Below, piece by piece: positions 28,588-36,584 of a stretch of 64,000 nt of DNA (positions are counted from its first letter, which is position 1; the number at the start of each line of letters is the position of its first letter). The stretch is from Sphingomonas sp. YR710. Its GTDB lineage: Bacteria > Pseudomonadota > Alphaproteobacteria > Sphingomonadales > Sphingomonadaceae. The stretch spans positions 124,001 through 188,000 of the forward strand of contig NZ_FMZJ01000001.1 in assembly GCF_900101455.1 (NCBI RefSeq). Reading direction: 5' to 3'. A model generated the notes under the pieces. The model was not told the origin of the DNA, did no database searches, and was given only the letters and a program-made list of their open reading frames with translations. The position numbers and the translations under genes are program-made.

Positions 28588-29532
28588 ATGGCCGACGACA
28601 ATCAGCAGGATTCGGGCAACAAGACGACGCTCTACGCGGCCTTGGCTGCGAACCTGGGCATAGCGGCGGCCAAGTTCGTGGCAGCGGCGGTCTCGGGATC
28701 GTCGGCAATGTTGACGGAAGGCTTTCACTCGGTCGTCGACAGCACCAACCAGATATTGTTGCTCTACGGGCAGAGGCGATCGATGCGGCCGGCGGATACG
28801 CGACACCCGCTGGGCTATGGCCGCGAACTCTATTTCTGGAGCTTCGTTGTCGCTCTGCTCATCTTCTCGACCGGCGCGCTGCTGTCGATCTATGAAGGGG
28901 TGCTCCACATCCGTTCGCCCGAACCGATGCGGGCACCTCTGATCAACTATGTCGTATTGGCCATTTCGTTCCTGCTCGAAGGCGGCAGCTGGCTGGTTGC
29001 GGTGCGCGCCTTTGCCAGTGTGAAGGGCGATCTCGGTTGGTGGCGCGCGATCAAGCGCTCGAAGGATCCGCCGACGTTCATCGTGCTGTTCGAAGATTCG
29101 GCCGCGATGTTCGGCCTGGTAGTGGCGGCGATCGGCATCTCGATCAGTCTGCTGACCCATGATCCGCGCTGGGACGGGGTCGCCTCGATCGTGATCGGGC
29201 TCGCGCTGGCGGCAGTGGCCTATGTGCTTGCGCGCGAATCGAAGGATCTGCTCATCGGCGAAGCGGCCGATCCCGCGATCGTGGCGGCGGTTCATGCCGC
29301 GATTGATGGCCGGCCCGAGGTGAGCGGGGTCAACGAGATCACGACGATTCATATCGGGCCCGAAAATATCTTCCTCGGCCTGTCGGTCGATTTCGTCGAT
29401 GCGGTGCCGGTCGGCCGGATCGAGGCGATGATCGCCGAGGCCGAAACCGAGTTGCGCGCGCGCTGGCCGGCAATCCGCGCGATCTATATCAAGCCGCAGG
29501 CGAAACCCGTTGCGAGCCCGCCAGACGCATGA
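28588..29532 (+). CDS. Cation diffusion facilitator family transporter
   Basis: A 314-residue inner-membrane metal/proton antiporter. It has an N-terminal domain of about six helices followed by the cytoplasmic ferredoxin-like domain (residues about 210-300). The metal site is seen as HSVVD in helix 2 and as EDSAA in helix 5 in place of the usual HxxxD. Together with RHPLGYGRELYFW this resembles the SLC30A9-like subgroup. Export of Zn or a similar divalent ion is likely. The ATG at 28588 is preceded by GGGG. It overlaps cutA by ATGA, linking two metal-related genes. Confidence 0.93.
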   Translation: MADDNQQDSGNKTTLYAALAANLGIAAAKFVAAAVSGSSAMLTEGFHSVVDSTNQILLLYGQRRSMRPADTRHPLGYGRELYFWSFVVALLIFSTGALLSIYEGVLHIRSPEPMRAPLINYVVLAISFLLEGGSWLVAVRAFASVKGDLGWWRAIKRSKDPPTFIVLFEDSAAMFGLVVAAIGISISLLTHDPRWDGVASIVIGLALAAVAYVLARESKDLLIGEAADPAIVAAVHAAIDGRPEVSGVNEITTIHIGPENIFLGLSVDFVDAVPVGRIEAMIAEAETELRARWPAIRAIYIKPQAKPVASPPDA

Positions 29533-29852
29533 CCGACGCCGTTCTGATCATCACATCCACCGTATCGCGCGAAGATGCGGAGCGCGTCGCGATGGTGCTG
29601 GTGGGGGAAGGGCTGGCAGCGTGCGGGCAGATATTGCCGGCGACGAGCATTTATCGCTGGGAGGACCGGGTTGAGCGGGCCGAGGAATTGGTGCTCCACA
29701 TCAAGACATTGGCGGGGCGTGCGGCCGCCGTGGAGCGCCGCATTTGCGAGGTCCACAGCTATGCGGTTCCGGAGGTGATCGTCCTGCCGATCACCGGTGG
29801 ATCGAACGATTATCTTGCATGGATTGCGGCCGAGGCGAGCGGCCTGAGCTAG
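29529..29852 (+). CDS. cutA: Divalent-cation tolerance protein CutA
   Basis: A 107-residue protein of the trimeric CutA1 fold. It has the conserved ITSTVSREDAERVA start, EGLAACGQILP, IYRWEDRVERAEELVLHIKT and HSYAVPEVIVLPI. It is linked to copper and other metal tolerance, but its mechanism is unresolved. It overlaps the transporter gene by four bases. Its TAG stop (29850-29852) overlaps the stop of the opposite-strand transposase by two bases in the palindrome CTAG, so the insertion sequence begins essentially at the end of this gene. The length is normal, so cutA appears intact. Confidence 0.96.
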   Translation: MTDAVLIITSTVSREDAERVAMVLVGEGLAACGQILPATSIYRWEDRVERAEELVLHIKTLAGRAAAVERRICEVHSYAVPEVIVLPITGGSNDYLAWIAAEASGLS

Positions 29853-30298
29853 GCCGTAGACTCATAAGCGCGGAGCCAGAGCCGCATTGAGGCGAGTTGA
29901 ACCATGGCGAGGAAATTGGCTGCGAGCTTGTCGTAACGGGTGGCGACACGGCGGAAGTGCTTCAACTTCGAAAAGAACCGCTCGATTAGGTTGCGCTCTC
30001 GATACAGCCGTCTGCTGAAACAAGGCTTCCATTTTCGATTGGATTTGGCCGGAATGTTGGGCGTGGCGCCCTGTTCCTCGATTAGCGTGCGGATCCGGTC
30101 CGCATCGTAGGCCTTGTCAGCGAGCACGATCATGTGCGGCCCAAGATGGTTGAGCAGTTCGTCGGCGGCCTGGCCATCATGTGCCTGCCCAGCGGTCAGG
30201 CCGAGCCGGATCGGCAGACCTTGCGCATCGACGACGGCATGGATTTTAGTCGTGAGCCCGCCGCGTGATCGACCGAGACAATGATCTCGATCCCCCTT
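29849..30298 (-). CDS. IS5-family transposase, OrfB part after -1 frameshift
   Basis: This frame continues the transposase after a one-base backward shift in the run AAAAAGGGGG at 30301-30292. The joined product would be about 255 residues. It holds the second catalytic Asp in LADKAYDADRIR and the Glu in YRERNLIERFFSKLK, the Y-R-E signature. There is no normal start at its 5' end; an internal ATG occurs at 30133. The shift is either programmed, as in many IS5 relatives, or a mutation that silenced this copy. Confidence 0.85.
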   Translation of the reverse strand, partial: KGDRDHCLGRSRGGLTTKIHAVVDAQGLPIRLGLTAGQAHDGQAADELLNHLGPHMIVLADKAYDADRIRTLIEEQGATPNIPAKSNRKWKPCFSRRLYRERNLIERFFSKLKHFRRVATRYDKLAANFLAMVQLASMRLWLRAYESTA

Positions 30299-30615
30299 TT
30301 TGCCGTCGCAGCCTGTTGGTGCGCCCGGATGGAAGTGCTGTCGATCATTTGGATGTCACCGTCATGAGCGGTGGTGATGGCGTCCATCATCCGGTCCCAG
30401 ACGCCAGCTTTGCGCCACCGCACGAAGCGGTTGTAGCAGGTGGTGCGTGGCCCATAGCGCTCCGGGAGGTCGCGCCATGGCGCGCCGGAACGCAGCACCC
30501 AGAAGATGCCGTTCAGCACGCGGCGATCATCAACGCGCGGGACACCTCGCGGCTTGTTGGGGAGAAGAGGCTCGATCACGCGCCACTCGAAATCAGTCAG
30601 GTCATATCGGCTCAT
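30196..30615 (-). CDS. IS5-family transposase, OrfA
   Basis: A 139-residue first frame. The N-terminal part (SRYDLTDFEWRVIEPLLP, then RVLNGIFWVLRSGAPWRDLP) is the helix-turn-helix/DUF4096 region of IS5 transposases. The segment MIDSTSIRAH carries the first catalytic Asp. After ATAKRG (near 30292) the frame continues only into unrelated sequence, while the adjoining frame resumes the transposase. Reading to the shift site gives about 106 genuine residues. Confidence 0.9.
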   Translation of the reverse strand: MSRYDLTDFEWRVIEPLLPNKPRGVPRVDDRRVLNGIFWVLRSGAPWRDLPERYGPRTTCYNRFVRWRKAGVWDRMMDAITTAHDGDIQMIDSTSIRAHQQAATAKRGIEIIVSVDHAAGSRLKSMPSSMRKVCRSGSA

Positions 30616-30698
30616 GCCACCGCTGAATCAGAATTTTGCAGGCCATGAAAGGGAGTTGATGCGATTGCGGAAGTAGAACGCGAGGGTATGGTGCTCGT

Positions 30699-31097
30699 AT
30701 GTGGCAACTGGCTGTCTTTGCTCTGGCGTCATCGGTTCCCGTTGGCCAGCAGAGCATTACCTTTGAAGGAGAGGCTTTCGGGCCACGACGAACCCTTACC
30801 TGCACTTGGTTCACCAACTTCGAGAATAGTCGGTTTGAGCAGTGTCAGGACGCAACGGGCAAATTGCTTCAGGACGGCGATGGGGCGTCGATCAAATGCG
30901 TTCAGGACAGATGTGCGCGATTGGACACCGCAGCCCGAAAAGCAGTGGGTTGGCGGAAGCCTGAGCCGCCTTGGGGAACGTTTACGGTGCGGCTGGTCGG
31001 ACGCGTAAGCCTAAGCCCCCATGAGAAGCGCTACCTAGGCGATGCCACCAGAACCGTTCTCATCGAACAGCTCACGAGCGTTAGCGCATCGAAATAG
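30699..31097 (+). CDS. Hypothetical exported protein
   Basis: A 132-residue protein of unknown family. It begins with a short hydrophobic stretch (MWQLAVFALASSVPVG) that could be a signal peptide, followed by a beta-rich body with Cys residues in TLTCTWF and FEQCQD and in KCVQDRCARLD. The ATG lies 55 bases beyond the insertion sequence; the ribosome-binding site is weak. Base composition is lower in GC than flanking genes, which would fit acquired DNA. Confidence 0.55.
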   Translation: MWQLAVFALASSVPVGQQSITFEGEAFGPRRTLTCTWFTNFENSRFEQCQDATGKLLQDGDGASIKCVQDRCARLDTAARKAVGWRKPEPPWGTFTVRLVGRVSLSPHEKRYLGDATRTVLIEQLTSVSASK

Positions 31098-31253
31098 CGG
31101 TCTCGTTTTATGGGTTCACGACCTAGCTTCGGACGGACGGCGAAACGGAAATGACCGCCGTCTGACTTAAGGACGTTGCCACAGTGCCGAAACTTCGCAA
31201 TTGCCAGCAATGTGCCTACGGCGCGCCAGCGATAGGGAAGGGGAGACTGGGTT

Positions 31254-31595
31254 ATGGATGCAAGCACCGAACCGCGCGAAACCCATTTGGTGGTCATCAA
31301 TCTGCCAGGGCCAAATTGGGTGAGCCCCTTGCCCACCACGTCGGCAATGGCGGAGCAGCATCATGCCATTTATCAGTCTCTCCTCGACGATGGACTGCTG
31401 ATCAGCGCCGGCCGCCTAAACGGTCCATCGGTGATGGGCATTGCGCTTTTCCACCAAGACGTGGACGAACAGGCGGTACGCGTGCGGCTGGATAGCGATG
31501 AACTTGTCACGCGGGGCTATATCTCGCTCGACTACCGACACTGGGAGCTCCTCTCGGGTTCCCTGGCCGGAGTGAAGGGCGTCCCTGGGGGATAA
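31254..31595 (+). CDS. YCII-related domain protein
   Basis: A 113-residue protein. The order HLVVINLPGPNWV, then EQHHAIYQSLLDDGLLISAG, then GIALFHQDVDEQAVRVRL and a final YISLDYRHWEL resembles the YCII (YciI-like) alpha/beta ferredoxin fold, where a His-Asp pair is conserved. Members have been linked to small hydrolytic or dehalogenating activities, but no function is assigned here. It is a single gene. Confidence 0.65.
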   Translation: MDASTEPRETHLVVINLPGPNWVSPLPTTSAMAEQHHAIYQSLLDDGLLISAGRLNGPSVMGIALFHQDVDEQAVRVRLDSDELVTRGYISLDYRHWELLSGSLAGVKGVPGG

Positions 31596-31646
31596 TTTGC
31601 GGGGCTTCTTGCAGTCTCCAGTGGTTAAGCCTGGCTCGAAATCATT

Positions 31647-32435
31647 CTAAAGCGCCGCAGTCCCGCCATCGACCGGAATCGTCAGGCCGGTCACGCCGGT
31701 AGCCGCTTCCGAGCAGGCCCACAGGCAGGCATCGGCAATTTCAGCGGGATCGATCATGCGCTTCATCGGCAGGCGTGCGGCGCGCATCCTTCGCGTTTCG
31801 TCGTCAGGCATGTTGGCAAGCATCGCCTTGGTCGCCGTCAGCCCGGGTGCGACCACGTTTACCCGTACGCGGTCGGTGGCATGCATGACGGCAGCATAAC
31901 GGGTAAGGTGGATCACCCCTGCTTTGGCGGCGGCATAGGCAGGGCTTGCGCCATCGGAGTAGCGCATCCCGGCAAGCGAGGTGAGATTGACGATCGCGCC
32001 GCCGCCGGCCGCTACCATCACCGGAATCTGATGCTTCATTCCGAGAAAGCAGCTTGTCAGATTCAGATCGACCGTCGCGCGCCAGGCCTCGAGGCTGGTT
32101 TCATGGAGCCTGATCCTGCCGTGATCGCCGGCGCGCTTGGCGATGCCGCCGACATTGTTGATCGCCATGTCGAGCGCCCCGCCGACCGACAGGGCATTGG
32201 CCACGAGGGCCTCGACCTGCGACTCGTCGGTCGCATCGCTGACCACAAAACGGATATGGGCGCCGCGTTCCCGCAATTCGCGTTCCAGTACCCCGCCTGC
32301 GGCTTCGTTCAGATCGGAAAACACCACAAGCGCTCCGGCGGCGGCAAGCTTGCGCACGATCGCTTCGCCGATGCCGGTCGCGCCACCCGAAACCAGCGCA
32401 GTTTTTCCGGCGAAGTTCCAGATCGTGCCGCTCAT
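31647..32435 (-). CDS. SDR family oxidoreductase (canonical)
   Basis: A 262-residue short-chain dehydrogenase with all classical motifs: cofactor loop SGGATGIGEAI, structural INNVGG, catalytic Ser in NLTSLAG, and YAAAK for the Tyr/Lys pair, followed by VNVVAPGL. An acidic residue after the second strand (FSDLNE) suggests NAD preference. The substrate is unknown. It is the last gene of a three-SDR operon and overlaps the preceding, motif-poor SDR by four bases (ATGA). Confidence 0.93.
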   Translation of the reverse strand: MSGTIWNFAGKTALVSGGATGIGEAIVRKLAAAGALVVFSDLNEAAGGVLERELRERGAHIRFVVSDATDESQVEALVANALSVGGALDMAINNVGGIAKRAGDHGRIRLHETSLEAWRATVDLNLTSCFLGMKHQIPVMVAAGGGAIVNLTSLAGMRYSDGASPAYAAAKAGVIHLTRYAAVMHATDRVRVNVVAPGLTATKAMLANMPDDETRRMRAARLPMKRMIDPAEIADACLWACSEAATGVTGLTIPVDGGTAAL

Positions 32436-33199
32436 GATGCGGCCGCCATCTGCGTTTCGATGGTCGGTATCGTCATATGCGCTCCCCCGTCGGCATAGAC
32501 CATCATGCCGGTCACATATTGCGTATCGTCGCAGCCGAGAAACACCGCCGCACCGCCGATGTCGCGCACCGGATCGCCCACGCGCTTCATTCCCGTGACC
32601 GAGACGCGGAAATCGACCTGTTCGGGATTACGCCGGCGGAATGCCTGGAAGCCGCGCGTATCGGCGAAGGGGACGAGCATATTGGCACGGACCGGCCCCC
32701 ATTCCGCCGCCACGGCGCGCATGAGCCCGTGGCGGGCGTGATAGGCAATGGTATGATCGGCCCAGCCCCCCTCGGAATAGGTTCCGGCCGGGGAATAGAG
32801 GAAGATGATGCTGGAGTTGCCACCAGCGCGCAGCGCCGTCTCGCAAGCCTGAAGCGCGATCAGCGCGCGCACGACAAGCCGATCCTCGAGCCCGCGCAAC
32901 CGTTCGACAGTGAGCCGGGATACGGGCACCCAGTCTGTTTCCTCGGGAAGGTCGGTGCCGCCCAGAACCAGGATGTCGAGCGAAGCGCCCGCCGCACTGG
33001 CGATCGTCGCGCCGACTGCTTCGCCGTCGGCGCCGGCGATCGCGACGGTCACGACATTGTCCAGCAGTGCCGCCGCCAGGATCGGCCCTTCGCCGAGCAG
33101 GGTGACGGAAGCTCCTTCGGCAGCGTAGCGTGCCGCAATGGCGAACGTTATCGGATCTTCTCCGATGATAAGAGCCTTTTTGCCCTGCAAGCGGTTCAT
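32432..33199 (-). CDS. SDR family protein with degenerate cofactor and catalytic motifs
   Basis: A 255-residue protein with overall SDR architecture and the typical C-terminal DIGGAAVFLGCDDTQYVTGMMVYADGG region divided over its last 60 residues. The Gly-rich loop is replaced by IIGEDPITFAIA, the NNAG motif by VLGGTDLPE, and the catalytic Tyr-x-x-x-Lys by YHARH, so the lysine is missing. It is therefore unlikely to work as a classical dehydrogenase alone. It is coupled to the canonical SDR downstream, and a role as a non-catalytic partner is plausible. Confidence 0.85.
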   Translation of the reverse strand: MNRLQGKKALIIGEDPITFAIAARYAAEGASVTLLGEGPILAAALLDNVVTVAIAGADGEAVGATIASAAGASLDILVLGGTDLPEETDWVPVSRLTVERLRGLEDRLVVRALIALQACETALRAGGNSSIIFLYSPAGTYSEGGWADHTIAYHARHGLMRAVAAEWGPVRANMLVPFADTRGFQAFRRRNPEQVDFRVSVTGMKRVGDPVRDIGGAAVFLGCDDTQYVTGMMVYADGGAHMTIPTIETQMAAAS

Positions 33200-33250
33200 A
33201 GCGTTCGCTCCATCAAGGAAATGTCGTCTTCGCGGGTTAAGGGCGTGGAA

Positions 33251-34060
33251 TCACATCTTGCCGGTCCAGGCTTCCGTCGAAGAATGCGTCCTGCGAAGAT
33301 AGAACGCGCCGCCGCTTCCATCGAAGGTCTGCCCCGTGATGAACCGGGCTTCCTCGGTCACAAGGCCGAGCGCCAGGTTGCCAAGATCGAACTCCGGATC
33401 GCCTGCCCGCTTGAGCGGGTTGCTGGCCTGGGAAAGCCTTGCCGCGTCCGGGTTCGCCGCTGCGTATTTGTCCCAACTTTTCGATTTCGCGTAGGGCGCG
33501 ATCACGTTGACGTTGATGTTGTAGCGTCCCCATTCGTTGGCTGCGCTGCGCGTCAGCGCCTCGATCGCTGCTTTCGTGGCGGCATAGTCGCTGGCGTTGA
33601 CCGGGGCCTGCCAGGCCCAGCCCGAGGTCATGTTGACCACGCTGCCGCCGCCTTGATCGCGCATGGCAGGAAAAGCGCGCTGCATCGCCCATTTCGACGC
33701 GAAAAATCCGCCGTCCAGTGCGTTCTGGTAATCCTCATCGGGCTTCACCATGATCGGCTTGACCGTTACCAAACGCTGGGCATTGTTCACCAGCGCATCG
33801 ACGCGGCCAAAGCCGTTCAGCGCGCGATCGATTACGGCCTCAACCTGCTCCCGCACGCTGACATCGGCCTGGACGAAATGCACTTCGCCCCCCTGGGCCA
33901 GCTGGCGCAGTTGCTGCTGGGCGGCCGTCCCCCGATCAGCGCGGCGTGCATTGAAGATGACGGTGGCGCCTTCCTTGACAAAGCGCTTTGCGATACCGAG
34001 GCCGATCCCGGCCGTCGCCCCGGTGACGACAGCGACCTTTCCGGCAAGTCTGCCCGGCAT
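33251..34060 (-). CDS. SDR family oxidoreductase
   Basis: A 269-residue short-chain dehydrogenase. It has TGATAGIGLGIA, the basic FNARRADRG after strand 2 (suggesting NADP preference), VNNAQ, catalytic Ser in NMTSGWAW, and YAATK. The C-terminal part FITGQTFDGSGGAFYL is typical. It is the first gene of the three-SDR operon, 51 bases before the next. An AGGAGAAAG-like ribosome-binding site precedes the ATG. Confidence 0.93.
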   Translation of the reverse strand: MPGRLAGKVAVVTGATAGIGLGIAKRFVKEGATVIFNARRADRGTAAQQQLRQLAQGGEVHFVQADVSVREQVEAVIDRALNGFGRVDALVNNAQRLVTVKPIMVKPDEDYQNALDGGFFASKWAMQRAFPAMRDQGGGSVVNMTSGWAWQAPVNASDYAATKAAIEALTRSAANEWGRYNINVNVIAPYAKSKSWDKYAAANPDAARLSQASNPLKRAGDPEFDLGNLALGLVTEEARFITGQTFDGSGGAFYLRRTHSSTEAWTGKM

Positions 34061-34216
34061 AGCCTTTCTCCTAATCGGTATTTTTTAGCAGTCTGCGCTC
34101 TGCCAAGGTGCCGTTGCACATGTGATTTTAGCATCGAGGCACGAGCAATGGCATCTATCCGAGGCCCTTCGACCCTCATCGCTCCTCCACTCCTAGGGGC
34201 AGCGTCGCGGGTCCTG

Positions 34217-34254
34217 AAAAAAACCCAGCAGCCCTCCTGTTGAGGGCTGCTGGG
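34217..34254 (-). terminator. Rho-independent terminator of the amidohydrolase gene
   Basis: On the minus strand a stem with arms CCCAGCAGCCCTC and GAGGGCTGCTGGG (34224-34254) is followed directly by seven T residues (34223-34217). It separates the amidohydrolase transcript from the SDR operon, which therefore needs its own promoter between 34061 and 34216. Confidence 0.93.
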
Positions 34255-34351
34255 CTTAACATCATGCGTGCACCGCCTTGAGATTATTTAACGGGCGATG
34301 CTCTGCTCTTCCTTCAACCGCGCTGATGGTTCCGTCTGTCCGGGGAAACAG

Positions 34352-35734
34352 TCAGGCGAACGCCTTGGCGCGCCAGAGATCTTCCTTCATTGCGCGGTCT
34401 ATTTCGGGGATGCGCGTTTCGCACTCGGGTGCGCCCAGATATTGGGCGCGGCTGTTAAAGTGGGCGATCAGCTTGTCGGGGAGCGGGGGATGCTCGCCGA
34501 AGACCGCGTCCATCGACGGGCCGATACGCTGCGCGATCGCGTCGAGCCGGGCCTTGTCGAGTTTCAGGAAGCGCATGGCATTGCCGCCCATGATGCCGAT
34601 TGCCTCATCCTTCGGAACGCCGCCGAGTGCGTCGCGGAGCCACGGGATCGTGTTGGGCCAGGTGCCCTCGCCATGCGGATAGTCGCGCCCGAAGGCGAGC
34701 CGCTCGACGCCCAGATCATGCCGAAGGTCGACTTCGCAGCGGCGGATGAACGACAGCCCGTTCATGCAGTTCGCCTTGTAATATTCGCTCGGTTTCAGTC
34801 TGGCGGGCAGGCTGGCGCGGTTCTGCTCGAATTGTTCGTCGAGATATTTGAACGTCGGCCCGAGCCAGTCGCCATAGATCTCGCTCAACATCAGCCGCAG
34901 TTTGGGGAAACGATCGAAGACACCGCCCATCATCATCTGCCACATCGCGCGGCGCGGCTTGATGCTGGAGAAGATTTTGCCCTTGAAGAATTCCTTGGCG
35001 AGTTTGTCGACCGCCGTGCCGACATCGCCTGTTTCCTCGTCGATCTGGTCGCCAATGCGCTGGAAGATCGAGCCCAGTTCGCCCTGACCTTCGCCCTGGC
35101 CGGCGTGCATCCACAATGTGATATCGCGCTCCTGGCAGCGGGCCCAGAACGGATCCCAATATTTGTCGAACAACGGTGGCTGGCCGGGATAGGCGGTAAA
35201 GCCGGGCACCGAGGTGGCTTTGAAGCCATGATCGGCCAGCCAATCGAGTTCGACGATCATCTCATCGACATCGCGCCAGGGCGCCGAGCCGATGATGCCG
35301 ATGAGGAAGAGGCGGTCGGACTCGGAGCCGAATTCGTCGAGCAGCCAGCGGTTGTAGGCCTTCACGCCCGCCTGGCAGAGCTCCATCGTGGTCGTCCAGT
35401 TCGAAGACTGATAGAACAGCCCCGAAGCGCGCGGGTCACCGCTGTAGACGAATTCGCCGGCGATGCCTTCGCGGTCCATTTCCTGGATGCGCGTCTTGCA
35501 ATTCCAGACGCCCATAATGCCGCCATTGCGCAGCGCGTGGTCGGTATCATAGATGTCGTAGAGGTCTGAATTGTGCAGACGTCCGAGGAAGTGCCCGCTG
35601 ATCTTCGTGTAGCTGGCATTTTCCTTGATCAGCGCAGGGAGATGATCGTGATAGCGCTTGTCGAGAAACTTCGGCCAGGCCTCGGGCGGCATCTGCGCAT
35701 GGCCATCGACCGAAACGATTGTGAGTTTTTCCAT
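34352..35734 (-). CDS. Amidohydrolase family protein (ACMSD-like amidohydrolase 2)
   Basis: A 460-residue TIM-barrel metal-dependent hydrolase or decarboxylase. The N-terminal IVSVDGHAQ stands where family members have a DxHxH metal site, here D-G-H-A-Q, so one ligand is altered. LWMHAGQGEG supplies the middle His, and LAFGRDYPHGEGTW holds the conserved Asp near the end. The ATG at 35734 lies six bases after GGAG; an ATG at 35740 sits too close to that site. It has a terminator behind it and a perfect palindrome about 67 bases upstream. Degradation of an aromatic or cyclic carbon source is an inference from context only. Confidence 0.85.
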   Translation of the reverse strand: MEKLTIVSVDGHAQMPPEAWPKFLDKRYHDHLPALIKENASYTKISGHFLGRLHNSDLYDIYDTDHALRNGGIMGVWNCKTRIQEMDREGIAGEFVYSGDPRASGLFYQSSNWTTTMELCQAGVKAYNRWLLDEFGSESDRLFLIGIIGSAPWRDVDEMIVELDWLADHGFKATSVPGFTAYPGQPPLFDKYWDPFWARCQERDITLWMHAGQGEGQGELGSIFQRIGDQIDEETGDVGTAVDKLAKEFFKGKIFSSIKPRRAMWQMMMGGVFDRFPKLRLMLSEIYGDWLGPTFKYLDEQFEQNRASLPARLKPSEYYKANCMNGLSFIRRCEVDLRHDLGVERLAFGRDYPHGEGTWPNTIPWLRDALGGVPKDEAIGIMGGNAMRFLKLDKARLDAIAQRIGPSMDAVFGEHPPLPDKLIAHFNSRAQYLGAPECETRIPEIDRAMKEDLWRAKAFA

Positions 35735-35800
35735 GTCCATCTCCGTAGCGATCCGTTCTTCGGAGACTTCATGATCGTCTCCGATATTGGGTCAACCTAG

Positions 35801-35828
35801 AATAAGTGTACATAGATGTACACTTATT
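35801..35828. promoter_or_regulatory. Perfect 12-4-12 palindrome upstream of the amidohydrolase gene, probable operator
   Basis: The half-sites AATAAGTGTACA and TGTACACTTATT are exact reverse complements around a 4-base spacer. The AT-rich site stands out in GC-rich DNA and lies 67-94 bases upstream of the start at 35734. Size and symmetry fit a dimeric repressor such as a TetR or GntR family member. No regulator gene is adjacent within the window. Confidence 0.8.
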
Positions 35829-35962
35829 TCGAACGAACACGCACATTTTCCGATGGCGCCCGCTTGTGGCAGCGATAATGCAGCGGAGCAGCGGTCATCG
35901 CGGAATGCCGGAAACCTCTGAGAAGCGCGATTCCTGGCAGGTTGGCTCCGTGGGGCGAGCCT

Positions 35963-36304
35963 TCAAAACGGCCCATGCGGATAGACTCGCATGTCGATGA
36001 TCTGCCGCAGGTCGGCCATCCGCCCCTCGTAGGCGGGACTGAGGCAGGCGATGTTTGCCCGGCAGAATCGCCGGCTCTCGAGCCACTTCGCTTGGTCGCG
36101 CCGCAATATTTCCCTGCCACCCATCGGCACAAAGCGCAGGTCGAGCGCATAGAGCGTCCCCATCCGGACATCGCGGTCGTTGAGACGCATGGTATGGCAG
36201 ATCGTGCGTTCGTCCTGCCGGAGGGGCTTTGTGCAATCGAAGCTGGCGGCGTGGGCGCTCGTAGCGATCGAAAGAAGTGCCAGTATGACGATCAGGCAGG
36301 GCAT
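35963..36304 (-). CDS. Lysozyme-inhibitor LprI-like (DUF1311) secreted protein
   Basis: A 113-residue exported protein with a signal peptide of about 19 residues (ending ATSAHA). The body has the DUF1311/LprI pattern: SFDCTKPLRQDERTICHTM followed by an Arg/Trp segment and RRFCRANIACLSPAYEGRM, with four Cys residues likely in disulfides. LprI proteins inhibit host lysozyme in some bacteria, but most members have no tested role. It lies alone before the ribosomal cluster. Confidence 0.82.
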   Translation of the reverse strand: MPCLIVILALLSIATSAHAASFDCTKPLRQDERTICHTMRLNDRDVRMGTLYALDLRFVPMGGREILRRDQAKWLESRRFCRANIACLSPAYEGRMADLRQIIDMRVYPHGPF

Positions 36305-36584
36305 TTTCGGATTTCTCGTTGTCCTCGGGAAACTGCCGCGTCTCCTTCAGGTTCCTCCAAGACTCCCCGTTGACCCGTTCCGACTCCTGTCCTATAGGCG
36401 CGCCCTGCTCAGAGGCGGTTTGCGCCTTTGGGCTGAGCTTGAACATTGCTGATGCGTGTTAGGGCCCGGGAGGTCGGTTTCGACCGCCGGGGTCTTTGTG
36501 CATTTCCGCTGGTCCGGTTTCCGGGCATGCGAAAAGGCGTATTTCGGGCACCAGTAAAGTAACTCCTTAGAGGTGAAGGGCTTC

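Larger units (their letters stand above)
29849..30644 (-). mobile_element. IS5-family (IS427-type) insertion sequence
   Basis: About 0.8 kb carrying a two-frame transposase on the minus strand. The outer limits are approximate. Both ends show GGCC near the tip (29852-29855 and 30641-30644) and a similar GACTCA/GATTCA further in, but I could not fix the exact terminal repeats or a target duplication. It separates cutA from a small hypothetical gene. It marks the start of the most accessory-looking part of the window. Confidence 0.85.

Noticed and set aside
29849-30700. Exact terminal inverted repeats and target duplication of the insertion sequence
   Set aside because: Several pairings (GGCC tips, GACTCA/GATTCA) are possible but none gives a consistent duplication, so no precise attachment sites are claimed.
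31098-36304. A dedicated regulator gene for the palindrome at 35801-35828
   Set aside because: All well-supported genes around it are SDRs, the amidohydrolase, an LprI-like protein and small orphans; none has a helix-turn-helix domain that I can see.
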